DNA of 64,000 nt from Sabethes cyaneus (taxonomy: Eukaryota; Arthropoda; Insecta; Diptera; Culicidae): the NCBI RefSeq assembly GCF_943734655.1, contig NC_071354.1, forward strand, positions 173,324,411 through 173,388,410, given 5' to 3'. The notes below the pieces were generated by a model. It did not search any database. It had not been told where the DNA came from and worked only from the letters and a program-made list of their open reading frames with translations. The stretch's first letter is position 1. Each line of letters opens with the position of its first letter. The translations under genes and the position numbers were made by a program. Positions 55,794 to 64,000 of the stretch are shown piece by piece.

Positions 55794-58700
55794 ATGACTC
55801 GCTCCGACTTGCGAAAGCTGACGAAAAGGGAACGTCAATTGCTAGATGTGATAGAATCCATTGAAGAATTTGTGCAACAATATCAAGATGAGCGTGACAA
55901 AGGATCGGTCCTGGCGAGATTGAAAAAGTTGGAACAAGTATATGATGAGTATTGTGACGTGCGCGGTGATATAGAAATTATACTGGAAGAATGCGATACC
56001 GATGACGATACCGGCAAGGATGAGGCAGCTGCAACATTGTCGGCCGTAACTAAGGCTCAGCGAACTGCGGCTAAAATAGCAGATAGTAGAGCGCAGAATT
56101 CAAAGATTCTGAAAGCATTTGTAAACCGCTACTTCAAGTTAAAGCAATCACTAGAAATGGTTTTGCACGAGGCTAGTTCAGGTGTTCAGAATACTTTATC
56201 TACACCGACTAACACTCCGGCAACAGCATCTGCCTTGCGAGTCAAGCTACCGGAACTGACGATACCGACCTTCCGAGGAGCTCATATGGAGTGGATCACC
56301 TTTAGGGACACCTTTAAAAACCTGATAGGTGACAATCCGCATCTATCTGACATCGACCGGTTCACTTACCTTCGCACTTCGCTAGCAGGAGAGGCACTCC
56401 AGCAAATCGCATCGATTGATCTCACTGCAAACAATTACTCTGTAGCGTGGAATTCGCTTGAGTCACGTTACGAAAACAAAAAGCTGCTGGTTAAATCCCA
56501 CCTAGATGCTCTCTTTGCAGTCAATTCAATGAAGAAGGAATCATTCGAAGCACTCAATTATGTCATTGGAGAGTTTGAAAAACATCTCCAGATGTTAAAG
56601 AAACTCGGAGAAAACACGAACGCTTGGAGCACGCTTTTGGCATACATGCTCGCAAGCAAGCTTGATTCAACAACGCTACGTTTATGGGAAACAGAGCATC
56701 GATCAACCGATGTTGCCACATACGATGATATGATCAAATTCCTGTCGAACCACAGGACAGTGTTGCTGTCGATTTCGGGCGAAAATCGGGTATCAGCAGA
56801 ACCAAAGAGACAATTCAAGATCAGCAGCAGTTATTCGGTCCAGCAGCAATCGTGCCCTTTCTGCGACGATGAACAACATTTCGCGTACCAATGCAAACGG
56901 TTTAAAGCAATGAGGGTGGATGAACGAAGAAATGCAGTGAACAGTAACAACTTGTGCTTCAATTGTCTTACTCACGGCCACACTTCCAAATTTTGTTCGC
57001 GAGGCACATGTCGTGTTTGCGGACAGCGGCATCATTCATTATTGCATATCAACATTCGCACTAATGAACAGCAATCATTGGAATCGAATAAGCGCTCGCA
57101 ACAAAATGAACAGAACCCACAATCAAATCAGACACTCTCAATCGCACAACAAAAGAAGCCAACTCTACCCAGTTCCCAGCAATCCTTTTACCAATCTCCC
57201 GAACCTTACGTTCCTGTTACAGGCCCAAACATGCAAACGCCACCCCATACTGACTCTCCTAATGTTGTACTCACTGCCCAAGAAATCAAGTCATCGCGAT
57301 CAGTCTTGCTGGCAACTGCGGTCTTGATTCTTGAAGATAATTTTGGAAATACTATGCAAGCTAGAGCACTACTTGACAGTGGCTCTCAGCTCTGCTTTGT
57401 TTCAGAACGCGCAGCGCAACGATTGAAATTCAAGCGTTCTCGTGAAACACTCTCGATAAGCGGCATTGGTCAAGTTTCAAAACAATGTAAACAATCCATC
57501 TTTGCTCGGATTCGGTCTCGTATTTCATCGTTCATTGGAGAGGAGATTTTCTATGTGCTTCCACAAGTTACGTTGAACCTTCCCATCCGGAGGATAGATT
57601 CCACTAGTCTACAACTTCCGGACGGCATCGCCCTTGCAGACCCACACTTTATGGAACCTGGCGGCATTGATGTTATCATTGGGGCAGGTTTATTCTTCGA
57701 TCTGTTACACCACGAAAAGATTAGATTGGGTGAGGATGGACCAATCGCACAAAACACAACGCTTGGTTGGATTGTTTGCGGAAACCTTCCTGTCGAGACC
57801 GACGCTCGCAGACCACATGTCGCAAACGCATGCACCGAGCGACTAGATGATTTATTGACACGCTTCTGGGAATTAGAGTCATGTAAAACGAATAGTATAT
57901 TGTCTCTGGAGGAATACGCTTGTGAAAAACTGTTTGACCGCACGACAGTGCGTGACGCAACTGGGCGGTTCATTGTTACGCTTCCCAAGAAGGATTTTCT
58001 TATTCGTCAACTTGGAGATTCAAAATCTTCGGCGTTGCGACGCTTTTTGTCTCTGGAACGCCGCCTAGATCTAAATCCCGAACTAAAGCTGATGTATAGT
58101 GAGTTCATCCATGAATATCTTCGCATGGGACATATGGAGGAGGTAGTTGCTGATGAAGAGGACGCTGCGTTGCCACAGTACTTCATCCCGCATCATTGCG
58201 TTATTAAGGCCGATAGTACTACCACAAAACTGCGAGTCGTTTTCGACGCATCGTGCATCACGTCGACCGGGGTATCCCTCAATAATGCTTTAATGGTCGG
58301 ACCTACGGTTCAGGACGACATCATCTCGATCGTTCTTCGTTTCCGACTTCATCGGATTGCCATCGTAGCGGACGCTGAAAAAATGTATCGCATGGTATTG
58401 CAACAATGGGCGGACCGAAAATTGCATAAAATCTTCTGGCGAGACCATCGAAGCGATGACATTCGAGTGTTTCAGTTAAATACCGTCACATACGGGACAG
58501 CGTCGGCACCCTACTTGGCAACAAAATGTCTCAAGCGACTAGCAGAACTGGACGGACATAAATATCCTAACGCAGCGAGAATCTTAGCCAAGGACTTTTA
58601 TGTTGACGACATGATGACCGGCGTTGATTGCGTTGAAGATGGGGTCAAGCTGTGTAGTGATATGCAACAACTGATGAAAGGTGGAGGATTTAATTTGCGA

Positions 58701-61220
58701 AAATGGAGTAGCAATTGCCCCGCCGTTCTGGTAAAGATACCTGCGGAGTTACACGACGACCGCGTCTCTTTCGAACTCGATGATTCAAGTGCCACTATAA
58801 AAACCCTAGGACTGATCTGGGAGCCCAGAATAGATGTATTTCGCTTTAAAGCTCCGGAATGGACTTCATCGGCAATATGCAAACGAACGGTCATTTCCGA
58901 CTTAGCAAAAATATTCGATCCTATCGGACTTATTGCTGTCGTGATCGTTTCTGCTAAAATATTCGTCCAAACTCTCTGGAAGCAGAAAGTTTCTTGGGAC
59001 GAACCTCTGCAGGGCGATCTCCAAACCCAATGGATCGAGTTTCGAACCAGTTTATCAAAACTAGAAATGTTGCAGATTCCAAGATGGATCGAATTTCGGA
59101 AGGATTGTCTCTCGCTAGAACTCCACGGCTTTTGTGATGCGTCAACGAAAGCCTATGGAGCATGTATATATGTACGATGTAGACATACTGATGGAACAAT
59201 CACGTCTAATCTGTTGGTAGCCAAATTACGAGTTGCCCCACTCGCAGAACTGGAAAAGAAGAGGAAACAACTGACAATTCCTCGATTGGAACTGTCTTCC
59301 GCCGTTTTATTAGCTCACCTTTACGAGAAAACGGCTGCAAGTATTTCGGTGTCTGCTCAAGCATATTTCCACACCGATTCTATGATCGTGAGGTATTGGT
59401 TGTCATCAAACCCATCCCGCTACCAAATGTTCGTCGCTAACAGGATTTCTGAAGTGCAACATCTCACTAAAAACGGAACATGGAGACACATAGCCGGCAC
59501 AGATAATCCAGCAGATTTTCTATCACGCGGAGTTTCACCTTCTGATCTAGTACATAGCTCATTGTGGTGGGAAGGTCCCAATTGGTTAAAACAGGAGAAA
59601 CTCTACTGGCCACAGGCGCAAGAAGTAGTATTGGAAGAGTTGAATCGACCCTACCTCGAAGAAGATTCCACAGTGTCATCTGTATGCACAGTCTCCCCAC
59701 CAAGTGACATTTTTAGTTTGAGATCTACACTTCATCGCTTGGAAAGGCTGGTCGCATTATTGATGAGATTCAAGCACAATGCCCTTCATGTACGCGAAAC
59801 GAACTGCAAGATGTCGGGTCCGGTGACACTTGGGGAAAGGGAAACCGCCCTTCTGCATCTAGTGAAGCTTTCGCAACAGGAATGCTTCGCCCAGGAGCTT
59901 GAAGATCTTGCGAGAAACAAAGAAGTGAAACTGACATCTCGCATCAGAACACTACATCCTAGGTTGGTTGACGGCGTGTTGCGAGTTGGTGGTCGGTTAG
60001 AAAATGCGAATATTACGACGGACAGAAAGCACCCGATACTATTGGATAAGAATCATCCGTTGACGACCATGATAATGCGTCGTTATCATTTCGAACATCT
60101 CCACGCCGGACCGCAGCTGTTGGTAGCTAGCGTTCGCGAACGGTTTTGGCCTCTCAGCGCTAAAAGTCTGGCTCGCAGTATTGTTCATAAATGTATCACC
60201 TGTTTTCGGAGCAAGCCTACCGTGCACGAGCAGCTCATGGCAGACCTTCCCGCGGAGAGAGTCACTCCGGCGCCGCCATTTCTGCGTGTCGGCGTTGACT
60301 ACTGCGGTCCTTTTTTGATTAACTATCCCAATCGAAGGAAAATCCCCATCAAGCATTACGCCGCAATCTTTGTCTGCTTGGTGACGAAAGCAGTGCATAT
60401 TGAAATGGTTGCTGATCTCACCACTCAAGGTTTTTTGGCCGCTCTAAGACGGTTCGTGGCAAGACGTGGAAAACCCGCTCTCATTATGTGTGACAACGGT
60501 ACCAACCTCGTTGGAGCAAGACGACAGCTGGATGAACTGACTGCATTATTTAGGAATCAAGAGAGTCAACATTCCATTTCCTCTGGAGCAGCGGACGATG
60601 GAATAGCATTCAAATTCATACCTGCCAACTCCCCCAATTTCGGAGGTTTGTGGGAGGCGGCGGTCAAATCAATGAAACAGCATTTGAAGAAGGTGATTGG
60701 TCTACGGACGGTTGCACCCGACGAACTGAATACAGTTTTGACGCAAATCGAAGCGTGTCTTAATTCCAGACCGCTTACGCAAATGAGCAACGACCCTAGT
60801 GACCTTGATGTGTTAACACCAGGCCACTTTCTGGTTCAACGACCACTAACGGCAGTGGCAGGACCGTGGTTGCAGCATATCTCTGAGAACAGACTCGCCA
60901 GGTGGCAGCAGACTGAGGATTTCGTACAACGAGTGTGGACAAGGTGGTCCACGCAATACTTGTCCGACCTTCATAACAGGACTAAGTGGACAAAACAAAG
61001 GAATAACCTAGCCGTAGGCGCCATGGTACTGATCAGGGAAGATAATCTTCCACCCCTCAAGTGGCTTCTGGGGCGGGTGACGCAGGTCCTTCCAGGAGCT
61101 GACGGAAACGTCAGAGTTGCTAGAGTTAGAACCAAACATGGGGAGATCGTACGTGCTATCTCCAAAATATGCATTCTACCCATCAGCGACAATGAGCAAC
61201 CACCATCTGGGGAGAACTAG
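55794..61220 (+). CDS. BEL/Pao gag-pol polyprotein
   Basis: About 1808 codons, open throughout. I place the start at ATG 55794 (A at -3) because the frame upstream to 55767 begins only with GTG. Order: coiled-coil N-terminus (1-130); DUF1759 gag-like domain (about 150-300, LPELTIPTFRG, WITFRDTF); Cys/His motifs CPFCDDEQHFAYQC (354), CFNCLTHGHTSKFC (388) and CRVCGQRHH; aspartic protease with LLDSGSQ (Asp528); RT with VVFDAS (about 817) and YVDD at 936-939; RNase H with GFCDAST (about 1114); integrase zinc-binding HFEHLHAG and CITC (about 1420-1470), catalytic Asp1502 (VDYCGP), Asp1567 (CDNGTN) and Glu1621 (LWEAAVKSM); C-terminal DUF5641-type domain (about 1700-1800). It makes all proteins for capsid formation, cDNA synthesis and integration. 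All catalytic residues are present; no env-like frame follows. Confidence 0.95.
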   Translation: MTRSDLRKLTKRERQLLDVIESIEEFVQQYQDERDKGSVLARLKKLEQVYDEYCDVRGDIEIILEECDTDDDTGKDEAAATLSAVTKAQRTAAKIADSRAQNSKILKAFVNRYFKLKQSLEMVLHEASSGVQNTLSTPTNTPATASALRVKLPELTIPTFRGAHMEWITFRDTFKNLIGDNPHLSDIDRFTYLRTSLAGEALQQIASIDLTANNYSVAWNSLESRYENKKLLVKSHLDALFAVNSMKKESFEALNYVIGEFEKHLQMLKKLGENTNAWSTLLAYMLASKLDSTTLRLWETEHRSTDVATYDDMIKFLSNHRTVLLSISGENRVSAEPKRQFKISSSYSVQQQSCPFCDDEQHFAYQCKRFKAMRVDERRNAVNSNNLCFNCLTHGHTSKFCSRGTCRVCGQRHHSLLHINIRTNEQQSLESNKRSQQNEQNPQSNQTLSIAQQKKPTLPSSQQSFYQSPEPYVPVTGPNMQTPPHTDSPNVVLTAQEIKSSRSVLLATAVLILEDNFGNTMQARALLDSGSQLCFVSERAAQRLKFKRSRETLSISGIGQVSKQCKQSIFARIRSRISSFIGEEIFYVLPQVTLNLPIRRIDSTSLQLPDGIALADPHFMEPGGIDVIIGAGLFFDLLHHEKIRLGEDGPIAQNTTLGWIVCGNLPVETDARRPHVANACTERLDDLLTRFWELESCKTNSILSLEEYACEKLFDRTTVRDATGRFIVTLPKKDFLIRQLGDSKSSALRRFLSLERRLDLNPELKLMYSEFIHEYLRMGHMEEVVADEEDAALPQYFIPHHCVIKADSTTTKLRVVFDASCITSTGVSLNNALMVGPTVQDDIISIVLRFRLHRIAIVADAEKMYRMVLQQWADRKLHKIFWRDHRSDDIRVFQLNTVTYGTASAPYLATKCLKRLAELDGHKYPNAARILAKDFYVDDMMTGVDCVEDGVKLCSDMQQLMKGGGFNLRKWSSNCPAVLVKIPAELHDDRVSFELDDSSATIKTLGLIWEPRIDVFRFKAPEWTSSAICKRTVISDLAKIFDPIGLIAVVIVSAKIFVQTLWKQKVSWDEPLQGDLQTQWIEFRTSLSKLEMLQIPRWIEFRKDCLSLELHGFCDASTKAYGACIYVRCRHTDGTITSNLLVAKLRVAPLAELEKKRKQLTIPRLELSSAVLLAHLYEKTAASISVSAQAYFHTDSMIVRYWLSSNPSRYQMFVANRISEVQHLTKNGTWRHIAGTDNPADFLSRGVSPSDLVHSSLWWEGPNWLKQEKLYWPQAQEVVLEELNRPYLEEDSTVSSVCTVSPPSDIFSLRSTLHRLERLVALLMRFKHNALHVRETNCKMSGPVTLGERETALLHLVKLSQQECFAQELEDLARNKEVKLTSRIRTLHPRLVDGVLRVGGRLENANITTDRKHPILLDKNHPLTTMIMRRYHFEHLHAGPQLLVASVRERFWPLSAKSLARSIVHKCITCFRSKPTVHEQLMADLPAERVTPAPPFLRVGVDYCGPFLINYPNRRKIPIKHYAAIFVCLVTKAVHIEMVADLTTQGFLAALRRFVARRGKPALIMCDNGTNLVGARRQLDELTALFRNQESQHSISSGAADDGIAFKFIPANSPNFGGLWEAAVKSMKQHLKKVIGLRTVAPDELNTVLTQIEACLNSRPLTQMSNDPSDLDVLTPGHFLVQRPLTAVAGPWLQHISENRLARWQQTEDFVQRVWTRWSTQYLSDLHNRTKWTKQRNNLAVGAMVLIREDNLPPLKWLLGRVTQVLPGADGNVRVARVRTKHGEIVRAISKICILPISDNEQPPSGEN

Positions 61221-62073
61221 GCCTCCCCCAACGAAGGCGCAGGGCGCCTGCGGGAGCCAGGAGGCTCCCGCATACCAGTTAAGTGTTTATGTTTTATTGA
61301 ATTTCTAAAAAGCTCAAGGAATGTTTTGTCTACGTAGCCACCTTCTACCACGGCGGTCGGCCGATCAACGATGTCTTCTGTGAAACCTGCCAGCGCCAGC
61401 GTACTTCAACCATGTCTATATCCGGGTGAATCCTGGGTCGGTTCTGTGATCAACACCACGTGAGTCACGGGATCTGGTACTATTCATTAGTACCAAAGTT
61501 TATTTACGTCCGCCTCGTCACTACCAGAGCATCCATCAGTCTACAGCGGTTCAAAGAACTACACAACGTCCATTGCCATTAAACCTTCATTCATCTCAAC
61601 GGATCAATGAGTCTAGTAGAATGATGGAACCACGTTCAACACCATCGGCGCAGGAGCGTCCGCGGAGGCGCGCAAGCCTCCGCGACAGGGAAGTCGTTTT
61701 AGATTTGTTTTTGACTCGTAAAAAATCGCCTTTCATCGTTACAGTCATCCATCCCCCACGTTGCCAGGCGGCAACCTGGGTACGCAACCAAGCAGAATTC
61801 GATGCGTTCGATCTTGGGTGGTCATGCATGTCCAACTCTGACGATTCCAAGATATGACGATAAAGAGGGCTTCAATTCACACCATTAAGACATCCAGTGA
61901 CAGCATTCCACGCAGCGGGCCTCGAGTTGATTCGCATCCCATACACCAGAGAATTCCACGTGTTGTTGACAATACCATTAATTGCAGAAAATCGTTAATT
62001 GTAGCATAGAAGCGTAGAATTTAAATTGTAGATTAGTTCGTTCGAAATACCGCGTATTCCAAGGCGGCCGGTA
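61221..62073 (+). other. BEL 3' untranslated region
   Basis: 853 nt between gag-pol and the 3' LTR. A 94-codon frame (61573-61857) has no recognisable domain. A third perfect hairpin CGCGGAGGC/GCCTCCGCG with loop GCGCAA lies at 61661-61684. The purine-rich AAGGCGGCCGG just before the LTR is the best polypurine-tract candidate, but it is not a clean one. Confidence 0.6.
61235..61272 (+). other. Twin GC-rich hairpins just after the BEL stop codon
   Basis: AGGCGC (61235-61240), loop AGG, GCGCCT (61244-61249) and TGCGGGAGCC (61249-61258), loop AGGA, GGCTCCCGCA (61263-61272): two perfect stems that share one base, the first beginning 15 nt past the stop. Confidence 0.85.
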
Positions 62074-62474
62074 TGTAAAATATTGTATAATTTATTAGCT
62101 ATTGGTAGTTTTCAAACCCACTCTACAACGATCATCAGCTTAACTGATGACCGCGAGAAAAGAACTCACTCTCGGCTTACCATATATTAGTCTCAGCCGA
62201 TCTCCAATATTCGGAAATAGGAGAGTAGGGATAGCAGATATCAGCATCTGATAGCTCTGATAACTAATGACCTGCATGAGTTGAGTCAGTTGTCTCCAAG
62301 TACGTACATAAGGAAGGTGCAATATACAACCACTTTGTCGTCTCACAATAAATGTGTTATCTCTTCAACAAGCGTCGGCCCGTTCTATGCAGTGAAAGAA
62401 AACCCCTCGACTGTGCATCGTGAAGATTACGATTTGAACCAAGTGCGCGAAGGTCGAAGACGGAAAATATTACA
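62074..62474 (+). repeat. BEL 3' LTR, 401 bp
   Basis: Same length and, by eye, same sequence as the 5' LTR; AATAAA at 62347-62352; followed by the duplicate ATTAG. Confidence 0.95.
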
Positions 62475-62479
62475 ATTAG

Positions 62480-62545
62480 TTTCAATCTATGCTTCTGTTG
62501 ATTACTCACATCCAAAATAAGTTCGAAGTTTGATTCAGAACGGTA
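62480..62545. mobile_element. TA-flanked inverted-repeat element, copy 3, right end
   Basis: GTTCGAAGTTTGATTCAGAA then CGG and TA (62544-62545) is the right terminus of the family seen at 25640-25682, separated from its left part by the BEL insertion. Confidence 0.7.
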
Positions 62546-64000
62546 GGTAAATAATCACATGTCATAACTTGTTACACTGAAGACCAAATCGTATGATTTT
62601 ATATAATGATGATTGATGACTCTGCAATTATTGAAGTAGGATAAATATTTTGCCGATAATTTGAATATTATTCATTCAATGATAATCACTATAATTTTAT
62701 TCGATAACGATGTATTCTTTACGCCCATGTAGATACTGATTACAAAAATTATTACCTCAATGTTGATTTTTATCTGCCATTGGTTGGTGGTAATTATTTC
62801 TGTGTACAAGTTTTAATTGAAACATTCACTGCGTTGGCAACTTGCAGCAAAATTGGACTGGGTCGTTAGGCTTTCTACGCCCTCTGCTAATAATCATGGG
62901 AAAATAATTTAAAATAATTACCAACACTATAGTCGGTACCTGGTGTAAGTCGAAACTGAGAACGAAACTGTACCGTTCATATCTCTGACATGGATGAAAG
63001 CATAATAATCTTGCTGCCATCAAGATAAAGCATATCACTTGACAATTTTCACAATTTTCAAGAGAACGAGTTTCCTGTTAGCTTCGAAACTGCCGCCTGT
63101 CATACACTTAAACGCGAGTGTGTGCAAATGATGATCCCTGTCCTGGTGCCACCGCCGGTAGGCGTTAGTATCCTTCATGGCGATGAATGAAGAATGAGTC
63201 TTTGCGTTGTGGTTGCACTCAACTTCAAAATGGCTGCATATCATGATACTACGTTATTTTTTTTCATTTCGCAGATGTTCTACATTAAATGCTGGTTATC
63301 CCAGAATATTATAATGGTAATAGATTTAAACTCTGAGATCCGGAAAATTATATAAACCATACTGTCAACAACTGTCTGCATGTAGCCTACCGATATGAGC
63401 GGTAGAATTATTAATATGTCTGCAATGATTGATTAGAACTGCAGTGGAAAGAAATTTACATAGAACTGACACTGTTATCATTCAAAGTACGCAATTAAAA
63501 TAATTTTAGATATTTTTTTTATTAACTGTCATTGTTAACTGTTTCATTTTCATTTACTGCTTCTCATACTCTGTATAGTCGTTCCATTCCGGAAATTGCT
63601 CCCACTAGATTATATATTCTATCAAAAATGGAACACAAACTATAGCAATACGCTTATGAACAGATCACAAGTGTATTTCAAAATTAAAAACAAATAAAAC
63701 CATTTGCTGGTTGAATTACGGAAACTCCTTATATTTTACATTTGCTTTGAACAGAAATGCGAATACTTGAACCCTTTTTCAATTACTGATGGACGTCTAA
63801 CTACTAGCTTACTGCATGCCAGTTGAACGAAAGGCTAAACCAAGTGTAATGTTGCTGTGCTAAGTTGGTTTTATGGTTGTGTAATATTCCCCTGCAGCAG
63901 TTATCGGCATTTGTTGAAATGCTTGCTTGCATGAAGTAGCATACGATATTATTTCGCATTGAATCGGTTGATTAATGGCATACGAGCATTCTGTGTGGTG
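62546..64000. other. No gene recognised
   Basis: AT-rich DNA to the window edge with short frames only; no domain, repeat end or tRNA-like structure that I can support. Confidence 0.4.

Larger units (their letters stand above)
54811..62474 (+). mobile_element. Complete BEL/Pao LTR retrotransposon, 7.66 kb, apparently intact
   Basis: LTRs at 54811-55211 and 62074-62474 (401 bp each, identical as far as I can read), starting TGTAA and ending TTACA. Flanks ATTAG at 54806-54810 and 62475-62479 form a 5-bp target duplication. A tRNA-type primer-binding site follows the 5' LTR, then a 560-nt leader, one long gag-pol frame (55794-61220), an 850-nt 3' region with strong hairpins, and the 3' LTR. Identical LTRs, an open frame and a clean duplication mean a very recent insertion that could still be active. 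Confidence 0.95.

Overview
This window is eukaryotic and looks like intergenic chromosomal DNA from a mosquito, most likely a culicine (Aedes-like). The evidence is the dense, nested repeat content: Jockey, RTE, R1/LOA-like and CR1/L2-like non-LTR retrotransposons, BEL/Pao and Ty3/gypsy LTR elements, Transib-, hAT- and mariner-like DNA elements, tRNA-derived SINEs and satellites, all in AT-rich DNA with only one recognisable host gene. No bacterial operon, plasmid or CRISPR structure is present. Species assignment is inference; nothing here fixes it.

Layout. 1-1447 is a 25-bp satellite running off the left edge. 4574-6549 is a Transib-like foldback element (terminal heptamer CACAGTG, 5-bp CGTCG target duplication) carrying a nested SINE. 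7733-7950 is a second SINE. 8170-10790 is a decayed R1/LOA-like retrotransposon, abutted by a broken RTE-clade element on the minus strand (10865 to about 14220) and a mariner-type transposase remnant (14225-14600). 15065-17311 is bounded by inverted repeats and is unclassified. 18116-23330 shows no gene. 23427-25682 is copy 1 of an unclassified TA-flanked family whose terminal motif is repeated internally; copies 2 and 3 lie at 49979-50932 and around 54555/62545.

25856-34264 is a composite. Two direct 1.7-kb copies, each ending in the same truncated CR1/L2 fragment, flank a Jockey element with both ORFs open (27585-31917) and a foldback element. A 143-bp tandem repeat follows (34469-35400). 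36537-41286 is a complete gypsy element with 100-bp LTRs, a CTGAC duplication, a candidate gag intron, two in-frame TGA codons and a gag-pol frame change.

The single confident host gene is a SARNP/CIP29/Tho1-like SAP-domain RNA-export factor (43763-44710, minus). Upstream of it lie a BEL integrase relic and a MITE nested in a MITE. 53044-53714 is a hAT-type MITE. 54811-62474 is an intact-looking BEL/Pao element: apparently identical 401-bp LTRs, ATTAG duplication, tRNA-type primer site and one open gag-pol frame of about 1808 codons. It inserted into copy 3 of the TA-flanked family. The last 1.5 kb shows no gene.

Apart from SARNP the coding regions do not form a pathway. They are independent mobile elements at different stages of decay, and the nesting order gives a relative chronology, with the BEL element among the youngest insertions. 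All family assignments rest on reading motifs by eye; no database search was possible.
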